From NCBI GenBank assembly GCA_015904075.1, contig JABMDH010000086.1, positions 32,851 through 38,847 of the forward strand: 5,997 nucleotides of DNA, in the 5' to 3' direction. This DNA comes from Nitrospira sp. (GTDB lineage: Bacteria > Nitrospirota > Nitrospiria > Nitrospirales > Nitrospiraceae). The notes beneath the pieces were generated by a model. The model had not been told where the DNA came from. It saw nothing but the letters and a program-made list of their open reading frames with translations, and searched no databases. The position numbers and the translations under genes are program-made. Position 1 is the first letter of the stretch; every line of letters starts with the position of its first letter. This document shows, one piece after another, positions 1-5,711 of this stretch.

Positions 1-983
1 ACGGGCGGTTCGGAGATTTGGAGTTCACAGTGGCGGATTTTTCGCATCTGCCGACGCAGTGCCGGTATATCGCGTTCATGCCACAGTGGGATTTCCTCAA
101 CTTTCTGGTCGAAGTGGGAAGCCAGTATCCCACTTTTCAGGTTCGTATGAATGCAGAGGTGACGGATCTGATTGAAGCAGGAGATTCGGTCGTCGGGCTT
201 CGCGCCAAGACACCGAACGGGCTGTTGGAGGTTCGGAGCACGCTGGTTGTGGGGGCTGATGGCCGGCATTCGGTCGTTCGCGCAAAGGCGGGGCTGTTCG
301 TAGAAGAATTCGGCGCGCCGATGGATGTCTTATGGTTCCGGCTTTCGCGCAAACTACACGATCCGATCGATCCGATGGGCCGGTTCGATATCGGTCGAAT
401 TTTCATCATGTTGAACCGGGGTGAGTACTGGCAATGTGGCTTCGTGATCGCCAAGGGGTCGCTGAGTGAGGTTCATGCCAAGGGACTGGAGGCTTTTCGA
501 GACAGCGTGGCTGCTTTGGCGCCCTTTACCGCCGACCGGGTCCATGAACTGCGAGAGTGGGATCTGACCAAACTCTTGACCGTGCAGGTCGATCGATTGC
601 GCCGATGGTATCGGCCGGGCTTGCTCTGTATCGGCGATGCCGCTCATGCCATGTCGCCGGTCGCCGGGGTGGGGATCAATTTGGCCATTCAGGATGCTGT
701 GGCGACTGCAAATCTGCTGTCCAGCGCGCTACGCGACAATCGATTGACGGTTGAGGATTTGCATCGCGTACAGGCACGGCGGGCCTGGCCTACGGACATG
801 ACGCAGCGAGTGCAGCTTCTGATCCAGAATCGCATCATCAAGTCAGTGCTCACGACGTCAGCCCGGTTACAGTCTCCTCTCCCGCTTCGATTGATCGCCC
901 GCTTTCCGTTTCTCCAACGGTTCCCAGCCAGGCTGATTGGTATGGGATTCCGGCCCGAACATATACAAACCCCTGCCGTCTGA
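1..983 (+). CDS. FAD-dependent oxidoreductase (FAD-binding monooxygenase family), 5'-truncated by window edge
   Basis: The frame is open from position 3 to the TGA at 981-983 (326 codons). A TTG at 18 is only an internal codon: the residues before it (GRFGD) read on without a stop, so the true start lies outside the window. Counting from that TTG, ADGRHSVVR at residues 80-88 matches the DG motif of class A flavoprotein monooxygenases, and LLCIGDAAHAMSPVAGVG around 202-219 is the GD motif that contacts the FAD ribityl/phosphate, followed by an NLAIQDA helix. Family members are usually about 400 residues, so roughly 80 residues carrying the N-terminal GxGxxG Rossmann motif are missing here. The family uses FAD and NAD(P)H to hydroxylate or oxidise small aromatic or isoprenoid-like substrates. 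Nothing visible fixes the substrate. Probably cytosolic. Family assignment is firm, specific function unknown. Confidence 0.88.
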   Translation, partial: GRFGDLEFTVADFSHLPTQCRYIAFMPQWDFLNFLVEVGSQYPTFQVRMNAEVTDLIEAGDSVVGLRAKTPNGLLEVRSTLVVGADGRHSVVRAKAGLFVEEFGAPMDVLWFRLSRKLHDPIDPMGRFDIGRIFIMLNRGEYWQCGFVIAKGSLSEVHAKGLEAFRDSVAALAPFTADRVHELREWDLTKLLTVQVDRLRRWYRPGLLCIGDAAHAMSPVAGVGINLAIQDAVATANLLSSALRDNRLTVEDLHRVQARRAWPTDMTQRVQLLIQNRIIKSVLTTSARLQSPLPLRLIARFPFLQRFPARLIGMGFRPEHIQTPAV

Positions 984-1235
984 TTCTGTGCAGTAGCCCA
1001 TCTGTTCCTTCGGTTCATCAGGTTGTTCTACGGGGGGGCTGTGAAGGCTGCACCATTCTTTTTGTAGGCCGACAAGTACAAATAAAAATAGCCTTGTAAA
1101 TCATACGGATGGGACATGTTGGATGATGGGAATGAAGCCCTGTCCCTTCATAGTGGCAGAACATGGCTGCGTGACCTGAGCAAGATTTCAAAGAAATTAT
1201 CAGGAATTCCGTACCTGGCATAGTGGACGATTCCA

Positions 1236-1269
1236 ACGGTACGACACTTGCTCACACATTGTGTACCGT
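1236..1269. repeat. Imperfect inverted repeat upstream of the PilZ-like gene
   Basis: The left arm ACGGTACGACA (1236-1246) pairs with the right arm TGTGTACCGT (1260-1269) over 10 base pairs with one bulged G, around a 13-base loop. It ends about 30 bases before the ribosome binding site of the gene at 1313. It could be an operator or a leader hairpin. There is no T-run behind it, so it is not a typical intrinsic terminator. An inverted repeat of this quality can occur by chance, so the assignment is tentative. Confidence 0.3.
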
Positions 1270-1298
1270 GTAGGGAGTTATCCAGCCGCTGTCTTGAT

Positions 1299-1304
1299 GG
1301 GAGG
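1299..1304 (+). promoter_or_regulatory. Strong Shine-Dalgarno sequence for the PilZ-like gene
   Basis: GGGAGG lies 8 bases before the ATG at 1313. It is the clearest ribosome binding site in the window and decides the start of the 145-residue ORF over overlapping ORFs in the other frames. Confidence 0.75.
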
Positions 1305-1312
1305 TTGGACCC

Positions 1313-1750
1313 ATGAGGATTGGAACTCGAGAGGTTGTTCATACATCTCACTCCTATGTTGCGGAGTATGTGCAGGCTGGACTTCGGCTGGGGATGCCGA
1401 GCGGGCCTGTCGCCACTCCGTTTCCAACTCGTCGGCGAGAAGACAGGGTCGCAGAACAGCGAGTCTGCACGTATGAGTTCTGCGAAGCAATCGACGAGGC
1501 GGGGGTGACGATCCAGCAGGGGGAAGCCTATAGCCTCAATAGAAGCCCGCACGGCATTCTCTTATTCATGGGCTCGTTACCCCACAGACAACAGCTTCTC
1601 GAAATTCATGTTCCCGAATCCAGCTGGCGCCGGTCGCTGAATCTGTACGAAGTGCAATGGACGAAACCTGTGCCTGTGGAGTCCAGCGGGGAACTCTTTC
1701 TCGTAGGATGCCGGCTGATGTTTGGACCTTCCCGATACTGGGCTTTCTAG
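1313..1750 (+). CDS. Small protein with PilZ-like motifs (possible c-di-GMP binding)
   Basis: A 145-residue ORF with a strong ribosome binding site and a TAG stop at 1748-1750. Residues 41-45 (RREDR) fit the RxxxR motif and residues 76-81 (NRSPHG) fit the [D/N]xSxxG motif of PilZ domains, which together grip cyclic di-GMP. The hydrophobic GILLFM after the second motif, the later strand-like LLEIHVP, and a C-terminal VGCRLMFGP resemble the beta-barrel strands of PilZ. The 30-residue spacing between the two motifs is somewhat longer than in well-known PilZ proteins (about 22), so ligand binding is uncertain. There is no signal peptide or membrane segment, suggesting a soluble cytosolic receptor or adaptor. 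It is a single-domain protein; single-domain PilZ proteins typically influence motility, exopolysaccharide or type IV pili through partners. The gene stands alone and a repeat element begins right after its stop codon. Domain call is by motif reading only. Confidence 0.62.
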   Translation: MRIGTREVVHTSHSYVAEYVQAGLRLGMPSGPVATPFPTRRREDRVAEQRVCTYEFCEAIDEAGVTIQQGEAYSLNRSPHGILLFMGSLPHRQQLLEIHVPESSWRRSLNLYEVQWTKPVPVESSGELFLVGCRLMFGPSRYWAF

Positions 1751-1781
1751 CAGGATGCTGAAAAAGTCCGCCAGCGGTGTT
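1745..1781 (+). repeat. Direct repeat copy A (stop-codon-abutting)
   Basis: The 37 bases 1745-1781 match 3735-3771 at all but two positions, both transitions (A/G in the third base of the stop codon and C/T at the 34th base). The core 1751-1777 is identical in both copies. Shared identity includes the TTC-TAR codons that end the PilZ-like gene, so the repeat may begin within the coding end and supply the stop codon. This is the left end of the 233-bp element. Confidence 0.8.
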
Positions 1782-1983
1782 TTCGCATCGCTCAGAGGCT
1801 CAACGTTATGAGCCTAGCGGAGGTAAGGACCTATCCGCTCGCATTTGATCGAAGCGAGCGGTTCAAGCGAAGCTTGGTATGTACCTCCTCGCCGCTTCGC
1901 TCGCTGCGGCCGCCCCGTGGCATGGCGCGTCTTGGCGCGCCGGGGTTGGGTGGGTGAGACCAGTGGCCTTTTTGAGCATCCTG
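1751..1983. mobile_element. 233-bp MITE-like element with 19-bp terminal inverted repeats
   Basis: The left end CAGGATGCTGAAAAAGTCC (1751-1769) and the reverse complement of the right end (1965-1983, CAGGATGCTCAAAAAGGCC) agree at 17 of 19 bases. The interior is rich in hairpins: AGGCTCA/TGAGCCT (1796-1802 with 1809-1815), AGCGGA/TCCGCT (1816-1821 with 1834-1839), CGCTCGC/GCGAGCG (1836-1842 with 1854-1860), CAAGC/GCTTG (1864-1868 with 1872-1876). It carries no convincing gene and no target-site duplication is evident at its ends. The element starts at the base after the stop codon of the PilZ-like gene and ends about 30 bases before the transpeptidase leader ORF. As RNA it could fold into a long stem ending in CTTTTTGAG, so it may also act as a transcription terminator. 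It resembles repeats that I recall from Nitrospira genomes, which I cannot verify here. Confidence 0.6.
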
Positions 1984-2014
1984 ATGCGATTGAGTCTTGA
2001 GCGCCATTTGTAAG

Positions 2015-2298
2015 ATGGTAGCGATTTTCCGCAACCTTCTGGCCCGCACGTCGGTGTTGACTGGGGCCATCGCTTCCGATGCCGTCCACTGAGACTCGAC
2101 GCGCCTGAGGAATATGCCTACTTTGCGAGGCAATGGGTCTCGCTCAAAGCCCGCGTACAAGCCGATGATGATCTTATCCGCTGGCCGTGGGAATCCAACG
2201 AGATCGAGAAAGAGCTCAGGCGGCTTCATAGTGAAGGTGGAACCACCGTCGCTCGGCTGAGTGACCGGCAGGCCGCCCAACGGCGGATAGCAGAATCC
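2015..2298 (+). pseudogene. Frameshifted 5' part of the first L,D-transpeptidase gene
   Basis: ATG at 2015 opens a 25-residue ORF ending in TGA at 2090-2092. Its residues FRNLLARTSVLTGAIASDA look like an N-terminal signal or anchor: a basic start, a moderately hydrophobic stretch and small residues near a cleavage site. The transpeptidase frame one base back is open from 2014 to 3087 but has no ATG, GTG or TTG codon before 2299, although its residues from about 2089 (LRLDAPEEYAYFARQW) read like genuine helical coding sequence continuous with the catalytic part. A -1 shift near 2087-2091 would join the two into a protein of about 357 residues. The cause could be a real mutation, a sequencing error, or ribosomal slippage; no slippery heptamer is evident. 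The ribosome binding site before 2015 is weak. Confidence 0.55.
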
Positions 2299-3087
2299 AT
2301 GCTCACCCGTCTTGAAACGCGCTTCCTGTCCATCGCCTCGCATGTCCAATCGATCAATGGGCGTGTTGCGTTGGGGGAAAAACCAGTCCAAACAGATTTG
2401 CTTCTCAAACAAGCCCGTTCCTTCTTAGAACAAAGAGACTACGCACGATCTATTCAGATTGCCGAGCAAGCCAGCCAGGCTCTCCAGATTCAGACGGCGG
2501 TATTAATACGCGAGTTAGGTCGGTATGCCGATGATCGGCAGGTCGGGCATTGGCAGGCCATGGTCAAACAAACGGTGGATTGGTCGAGGGCACACCAGTC
2601 CACGGCCATCGTTGTCAGTAAGGCCGACCGGGAATTAATCGTCTACAAGGGCGGACGCAAAGTGCTATCATACCCCGTCCGGCTGGGATTCAACGGCATT
2701 CGGGAGAAACGATTTCAGGGAGATGGAGCCACCCCGGAGGGACGGTACCGGGTGACTGAGGCTCGCGGTGCAGGGCAAACGCAGTTTTATCGCGCCCTCG
2801 TGTTGGACTATCCCAATGCAGAAGATCGCCGGCGGTTTCGGCTGGCCAAGCAATCGGGGAAAATTGCTTCGGCAAAAGATATTGGAGGCCAAATCGAAAT
2901 CCATGGTGTGGAGAATGAGCTCATGGCGCAGACGCTTGGGTGTGTCATGCTGGCGAATCCCCACATGGCCGAACTCTTTGCGCGAGTATCCTCCGGCACG
3001 CCGGTAACGATTGTCGGCGCATTGACCGGACGTAATTCGATTGCGTTGGCCTTGGCGGAGCTAGCGGATCGAACAGACGAAACCTGA
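2299..3087 (+). CDS. L,D-transpeptidase (YkuD domain), intact part of a probably frameshifted gene
   Basis: From the ATG at 2299 there are 262 residues; the start is the first usable codon in frame but lacks a clear ribosome binding site, and coding almost certainly begins upstream. Residues 34-65 form a TPR-like helical hairpin (LLLKQARSFLEQRDYARS). The YkuD domain spans about 102-240: STAIVVSKADRELIVYK opens it, GDGATPEGRY (141-150) is the typical substrate-groove loop, and His202 in IEIHG with Cys215 in QTLGCVML form the catalytic pair. The usual SHGC is TLGC here, with the usual following Arg replaced by Met, as in some YafK-like branches. Such enzymes cross-link peptidoglycan stem peptides in the 3-3 manner or attach proteins to them, acting in the periplasm. 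The export signal seems to lie in the out-of-frame leader. It is 8 bases upstream of a second transpeptidase, probably in one operon. Confidence 0.82.
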   Translation: MLTRLETRFLSIASHVQSINGRVALGEKPVQTDLLLKQARSFLEQRDYARSIQIAEQASQALQIQTAVLIRELGRYADDRQVGHWQAMVKQTVDWSRAHQSTAIVVSKADRELIVYKGGRKVLSYPVRLGFNGIREKRFQGDGATPEGRYRVTEARGAGQTQFYRALVLDYPNAEDRRRFRLAKQSGKIASAKDIGGQIEIHGVENELMAQTLGCVMLANPHMAELFARVSSGTPVTIVGALTGRNSIALALAELADRTDET

Positions 3088-3095
3088 GTGTCATT

Positions 3096-3740
3096 ATGAT
3101 GCCGGTACGAGTCGCTTTTTCGTCGTTCCTTCTTATCGCACTATTGGTGGCTGATGTACCGCCCAACAGCCAGGCCTTGCTCCCGGACTCCGGGCCACAC
3201 AGGCTTTCCACATCGGGCACAGCGGGTGACGGTCATCTCCACAGTCTTCAAGCACGGTACAAGGCGTTGTCCGCGCAGCTTTCCCGGCTCAGCCCGCAGC
3301 AACCGTACATTCTCGTCGATACGGCCCGGAACCATTTGTATGTGAAGCGCCGGCAAGATGTGGTGCTCGACGCCATTGCTTCGACAGGAAGCGGAATCAT
3401 TCTGGATAAACCCGGTGAAGGCAACGACCAATGGGTGTTCGATACCCCGCGAGGAGAATTCCTCGTGCAGTCCAAACTGACCGATCCCGCCTGGGTCAAG
3501 CCGGACTGGGCATTTATCGAAGAAGGCGAAGAGATTCCTAAAAACCCGGCTGACCGTGTCGAACAGGGTGTGCTTGGCGAGTACGCTCTAGGGTTCGGGA
3601 AGGGATATTTCATCCATGGTACGCTCTATACGCGCTTGCTCGGGAAAAATGTCACGCATGGCTGCATCCGGCTGAATGACGGCGATCTCAAACGGGTCTA
3701 TACGTTTGCTCGAGTCGGGACACCGATCATCATCTTCTAA
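3096..3740 (+). CDS. L,D-transpeptidase (YkuD domain), exported
   Basis: A 214-residue protein. Residues 1-27 are a signal peptide: MMPVRVAF, a hydrophobic core FLLIALLVA, and a likely cleavage site after SQA (25-27). Residues 28-67 form a linker and short helix (HSLQARYKALSAQLSRL). The YkuD domain covers about 70-214, opening with YILVDTARNHLYVK, continuing through DTPRGEFLV (116-124), and closing on the catalytic motif: His174 in YFIHG and Cys190 in THGCIRLND, with Arg192 conserved. The fold and motif are the standard L,D-transpeptidase form that makes 3-3 peptidoglycan cross-links in the periplasm. It starts 8 bases after the preceding transpeptidase, with a tandem ATGATG start, implying co-transcription. 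The two paralogues are quite divergent, so they may act on different substrates. The stop codon abuts a repeat copy. Confidence 0.92.
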   Translation: MMPVRVAFSSFLLIALLVADVPPNSQALLPDSGPHRLSTSGTAGDGHLHSLQARYKALSAQLSRLSPQQPYILVDTARNHLYVKRRQDVVLDAIASTGSGIILDKPGEGNDQWVFDTPRGEFLVQSKLTDPAWVKPDWAFIEEGEEIPKNPADRVEQGVLGEYALGFGKGYFIHGTLYTRLLGKNVTHGCIRLNDGDLKRVYTFARVGTPIIIF

Positions 3741-3835
3741 CAGGATGCTGAAAAAGTCCGCCAGCGGCGTTCCCTGCCTCCGCCGAAGCGCTTCGCGCAG
3801 GCAGGTCGCGGCGCAAAGAGGCTTTATGATGACGC
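3735..3835 (+). repeat. Direct repeat copy B, partial and diverged
   Basis: The first 37 bases (3735-3771) match 1745-1781 with two differences, and the copy begins its CAGGATGCTG directly after the TAA at 3738-3740. After that it diverges, with a new palindromic block: CCTGCCT (3773-3779) pairs with AGGCAGG (3799-3805) around the perfect palindrome CGAAGCGCTTCG (3784-3795). An AGAGGCT...TTATGA stretch near 3818-3830 recalls the interior of copy A. The right-hand terminal inverted repeat seen in copy A is absent, so this is a truncated or differently built member. Exact right boundary is uncertain. Confidence 0.65.
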
Positions 3836-3852
3836 GCACATATCCCATTCCA

Positions 3853-3881
3853 TAGACGCCCTGCTGTTGTTCCGCTAGAAT
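3853..3881 (+). promoter_or_regulatory. Candidate sigma-70 promoter before the murJ start
   Basis: TAGAAT (3876-3881) matches the -10 consensus at five of six bases, and TAGACG (3853-3858), 17 bases upstream, matches the -35 consensus at four of six. Transcription would begin near 3888, giving a leaderless or almost leaderless message for the ATG at 3890, which fits the absence of any Shine-Dalgarno sequence there. This is a pattern match only. Confidence 0.35.
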
Positions 3882-3889
3882 CCGCATCC

Positions 3890-4078
3890 ATGTCTGAATC
3901 GAGCGCATCCGCGACTTCCGCACAAGCAGGCACAAGCGAGCAGCACTCGGTGGTGAAAGCCGCCGGGTTGATCGGCCTTGGGACCTTTGCCAGCCGCATT
4001 CTCGGATTCATCCGTGACATGGTGCTGGCCCGCCTGTTCGGAGCCACGGCGGCGGCCGACGCATTTTATGTCGCTTTC
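3890..4078 (+). pseudogene. murJ: Truncated murJ (mviN), first ~63 codons only
   Basis: After a Ser/Ala-rich start, residues 21-63 (VVKAAGLIGLGTFASRILG, then FIRDMVLARLFGA, then AADAFYVAF) are the hallmark first membrane helix and loop of MurJ, the flippase that moves lipid II to the outer face of the inner membrane. Arg36 and Arg42 fall where two functionally important arginines lie in the E. coli protein. A full MurJ has about 500 residues and 14 membrane helices. Here the sequence leaves the family after VAF, where RIPN-like residues would be expected. Because MurJ is normally essential, the organism should hold an intact copy, or the junction is an assembly error. Its position after two L,D-transpeptidases fits a cell-wall gene neighbourhood. 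Confidence 0.8.
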
Positions 4079-4921
4079 CAGAGCACCGGCAAGGAGGGAA
4101 CCGGCCTCATACCCGTTGCACAAGAACCGGTTCTGGCACCATCCGCATATGGAAACGACCGGCTCTTTGTCTATATGCGCCTCAAGGGGGCGAACAATGC
4201 CGTCCTTGATCGGCAGGTGCAGGCGCTCCGAACATCGCACCATCCGGTTCTTCGATTCGATCTACAAGATTGTTACGACCTCGGCGCGGAGTTCTTTCGC
4301 TGGGAATTTGCAACAGCTGTTGCAGGACACCTATTGGGCATCCACCCATTCGATCAGCCGAATGTCCAAGAGAGCAAAGACAACACAAATCGCGTCCTCG
4401 GGATTGTCCAATCGACCGGACGGCTACCGGAACGACCCGGAAGCACTTCCAAAGAAGCGGCGCAGGACCTCTCCAGCTGTCTTCAGGCCGGCGCCTATAT
4501 CTCTGTCTTGGCCTATACGACGCCGTCGCGTGCATTTGAGGCTGCTGTGCGACGTCTCCGCCGAACCCTTGTCGCAAAGCACCATGTGACCACGACCTTT
4601 GGATATGGTCCCCGCTATCTGCATTCGACTGGACAACTGCATAAGGGCGGGCCTGATACCGGTCTCTTTCTTGAATTGGTCGGTCGCATGACTCCGGATC
4701 TGGCGATTCCAGGCAAGCCGTTTTCGTTTGGAACATTGGCCCATGCGCAGGCTGCAGGGGATGTGGAATCGCTGCGCTCGCATCATCGCCAGGCCATCCG
4801 TATCCAACTGGGGAAAGATCAAGCGGCGACGGTCGATGCCGTGACGACGGCACTGACCCCGTCCAGACCATCACGGCAGCGAACAGCTGCAAAGAATCGC
4901 CGACGGACTTCCCGACGCTGA
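3890..4921 (+). CDS. Chimeric ORF: MurJ N-terminus fused to C-terminal glucose-6-phosphate isomerase domain of Tal-Pgi
   Basis: One 343-residue frame holds two unrelated parts. Residues 1-63 are the start of a lipid II flippase. From about residue 64 the sequence is the C-terminal part of a bifunctional transaldolase/glucose-6-phosphate isomerase: STGKEGTGLIPV (65-76), EFFRWEFATAVAG (134-146), FDQPNVQESKDN (154-165, the isomerase signature with the lysine equivalent to the catalytic one) and GYGPRYLHSTGQLHKGG (238-254). The tail is arginine-rich (TAAKNRRRTSRR). Intact Tal-Pgi proteins are about 950 residues, so the whole transaldolase half and the start of the isomerase are missing. Such an enzyme interconverts glucose-6-phosphate and fructose-6-phosphate in the cytosol, but this fragment lacks much of the fold and should be inactive. 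The stop is one base before the next gene, so the isomerase end is probably the native operon context. The join is most likely a deletion or a misassembly. Confidence 0.8.
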   Translation: MSESSASATSAQAGTSEQHSVVKAAGLIGLGTFASRILGFIRDMVLARLFGATAAADAFYVAFQSTGKEGTGLIPVAQEPVLAPSAYGNDRLFVYMRLKGANNAVLDRQVQALRTSHHPVLRFDLQDCYDLGAEFFRWEFATAVAGHLLGIHPFDQPNVQESKDNTNRVLGIVQSTGRLPERPGSTSKEAAQDLSSCLQAGAYISVLAYTTPSRAFEAAVRRLRRTLVAKHHVTTTFGYGPRYLHSTGQLHKGGPDTGLFLELVGRMTPDLAIPGKPFSFGTLAHAQAAGDVESLRSHHRQAIRIQLGKDQAATVDAVTTALTPSRPSRQRTAAKNRRRTSRR

Positions 4922-4922
4922 C

Positions 4923-5711
4923 ATGCTGGGTACTCCCGACATCCGCATCGCACCCGATGGCCCTGAATGGGCCCATGCCGCTGCGTCGCTAGTCCATGCC
5001 GTCAGTGAAGAAGCCATTCGATCCCATGGCCGGTTTCTTCTGGCGCTGTCAGGCGGCGCAACTCCGAGAACCCTGTATCAGACACTGGATTCACCGGAGT
5101 GGAGAGCGCGATTTAGTTGGCCGCACATATTTTTTCTTTTCGGAGATGAACGCTGTGTTCCACCGGAACATTCGGATAGCAATTTCCACATGGCCCAGAC
5201 CGCGCTGTTTCAGCCCGCGGGAATCGCCCCCGATCACATCTATCGGATACAGGGGGAACACCCGGATCCTGAAACTGCCGCACAACGATACGAGGAGGCG
5301 CTGCGCCGACTCACGAATACTGTTGCTCCCGAAACGCCCCGGATCGACCTGATCCTTCTCGGTCTTGGAGAAGACGGGCATACGGCCTCGTTGTTTCCAG
5401 GGACGGCCGCACTACAAGAACAGAGACGGGCCGTGACAGTTGGTCACGCGCCCACCGGAATCAGATCGCGCCTGACCATGACACTAGGTGTGCTCAATAG
5501 GGCGACTGTGGTACTGTTTCTGGTTGCAGGTTCGAGCAAGGCCGGCATCGTGCGCGCGATTCTGGAGCCGGACAGTGCGGCAGATCGCGCGCTTCCGGCT
5601 GCGCTGGTTGCCCCGGAGACAGGGCGGCTGATGTGGATGTTGGACCGCTCTGCGGCGGCAGGATTGATAATCCTTCACCATGATGAGATCCGGGGTGACG
5701 GCCAGACATGA
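4923..5711 (+). CDS. pgl: 6-phosphogluconolactonase
   Basis: A 262-residue cytosolic enzyme of the SugarP isomerase/NagB-like fold (DevB/SOL type). It hydrolyses 6-phosphoglucono-1,5-lactone to 6-phosphogluconate, the second step of the oxidative pentose phosphate pathway. Family motifs appear in order: LALSGGATPRTLY (40-52, phosphate loop), FGDERCVPPEHSDSN (73-87), LLGLGEDGHTASLFPG (144-159) and SRLTMTLGVLNRA (near 181-193). Length is typical for the family. The ATG is one base after the stop of the isomerase fragment and there is no clear Shine-Dalgarno sequence, so translation is likely coupled to the upstream gene. It overlaps the next gene by four bases (ATGA), indicating an operon feeding glucose-6-phosphate into the pentose phosphate route. 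The usual partners zwf and gnd are not in the window. Confidence 0.94.
   Translation: MLGTPDIRIAPDGPEWAHAAASLVHAVSEEAIRSHGRFLLALSGGATPRTLYQTLDSPEWRARFSWPHIFFLFGDERCVPPEHSDSNFHMAQTALFQPAGIAPDHIYRIQGEHPDPETAAQRYEEALRRLTNTVAPETPRIDLILLGLGEDGHTASLFPGTAALQEQRRAVTVGHAPTGIRSRLTMTLGVLNRATVVLFLVAGSSKAGIVRAILEPDSAADRALPAALVAPETGRLMWMLDRSAAAGLIILHHDEIRGDGQT

Larger units (their letters stand above)
984..1312. other. Intergenic region without a recognised gene
   Basis: These 329 bases separate the oxidoreductase from the PilZ-like gene. Short ORFs on either strand here have no recognisable motif and no convincing ribosome binding site. The stretch around 1078-1100 is AT-rich compared with its surroundings and could hold a promoter, but I find no -35/-10 pair with good match and spacing. 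No GC-rich stem followed by a T-run stands out after the oxidoreductase stop. One imperfect inverted repeat (1236-1269) is listed separately. Confidence 0.5.

Noticed and set aside
984..1070. Intrinsic terminator after the oxidoreductase
   Set aside because: A T-run occurs near 1058-1063, but the preceding GGCTG-containing sequence does not form a stable stem of useful length.
1018..1236. 72-residue minus-strand ORF in the intergenic region
   Set aside because: No recognisable domain or plausible ribosome binding site; Cys/His content does not form a regular metal-binding pattern.
1831..2412. 193-residue ORF on the minus strand spanning the repeat and the transpeptidase start
   Set aside because: It runs through a hairpin-rich repeat and then antisense to transpeptidase coding sequence, with low-complexity Arg/Gly/Ser content and no motif.
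1745..3771. Integron-like cassette array with attC sites after each gene
   Set aside because: The repeats follow stop codons and fold into hairpins, but the ends lack the GTTRRRY and RYYYAAC core boxes of attC, and no integrase gene is present.
3890..4921. A novel natural fusion enzyme linking a membrane helix to a sugar isomerase
   Set aside because: Both halves are broken inside conserved family regions and the isomerase lacks the start of its fold, so truncation or misassembly is the simpler reading.
4182..4976. 264-residue ORF on the minus strand
   Set aside because: It is antisense to well-recognised isomerase coding sequence, has no known motif, and is explained by the GC-rich codon bias of the sense frame.
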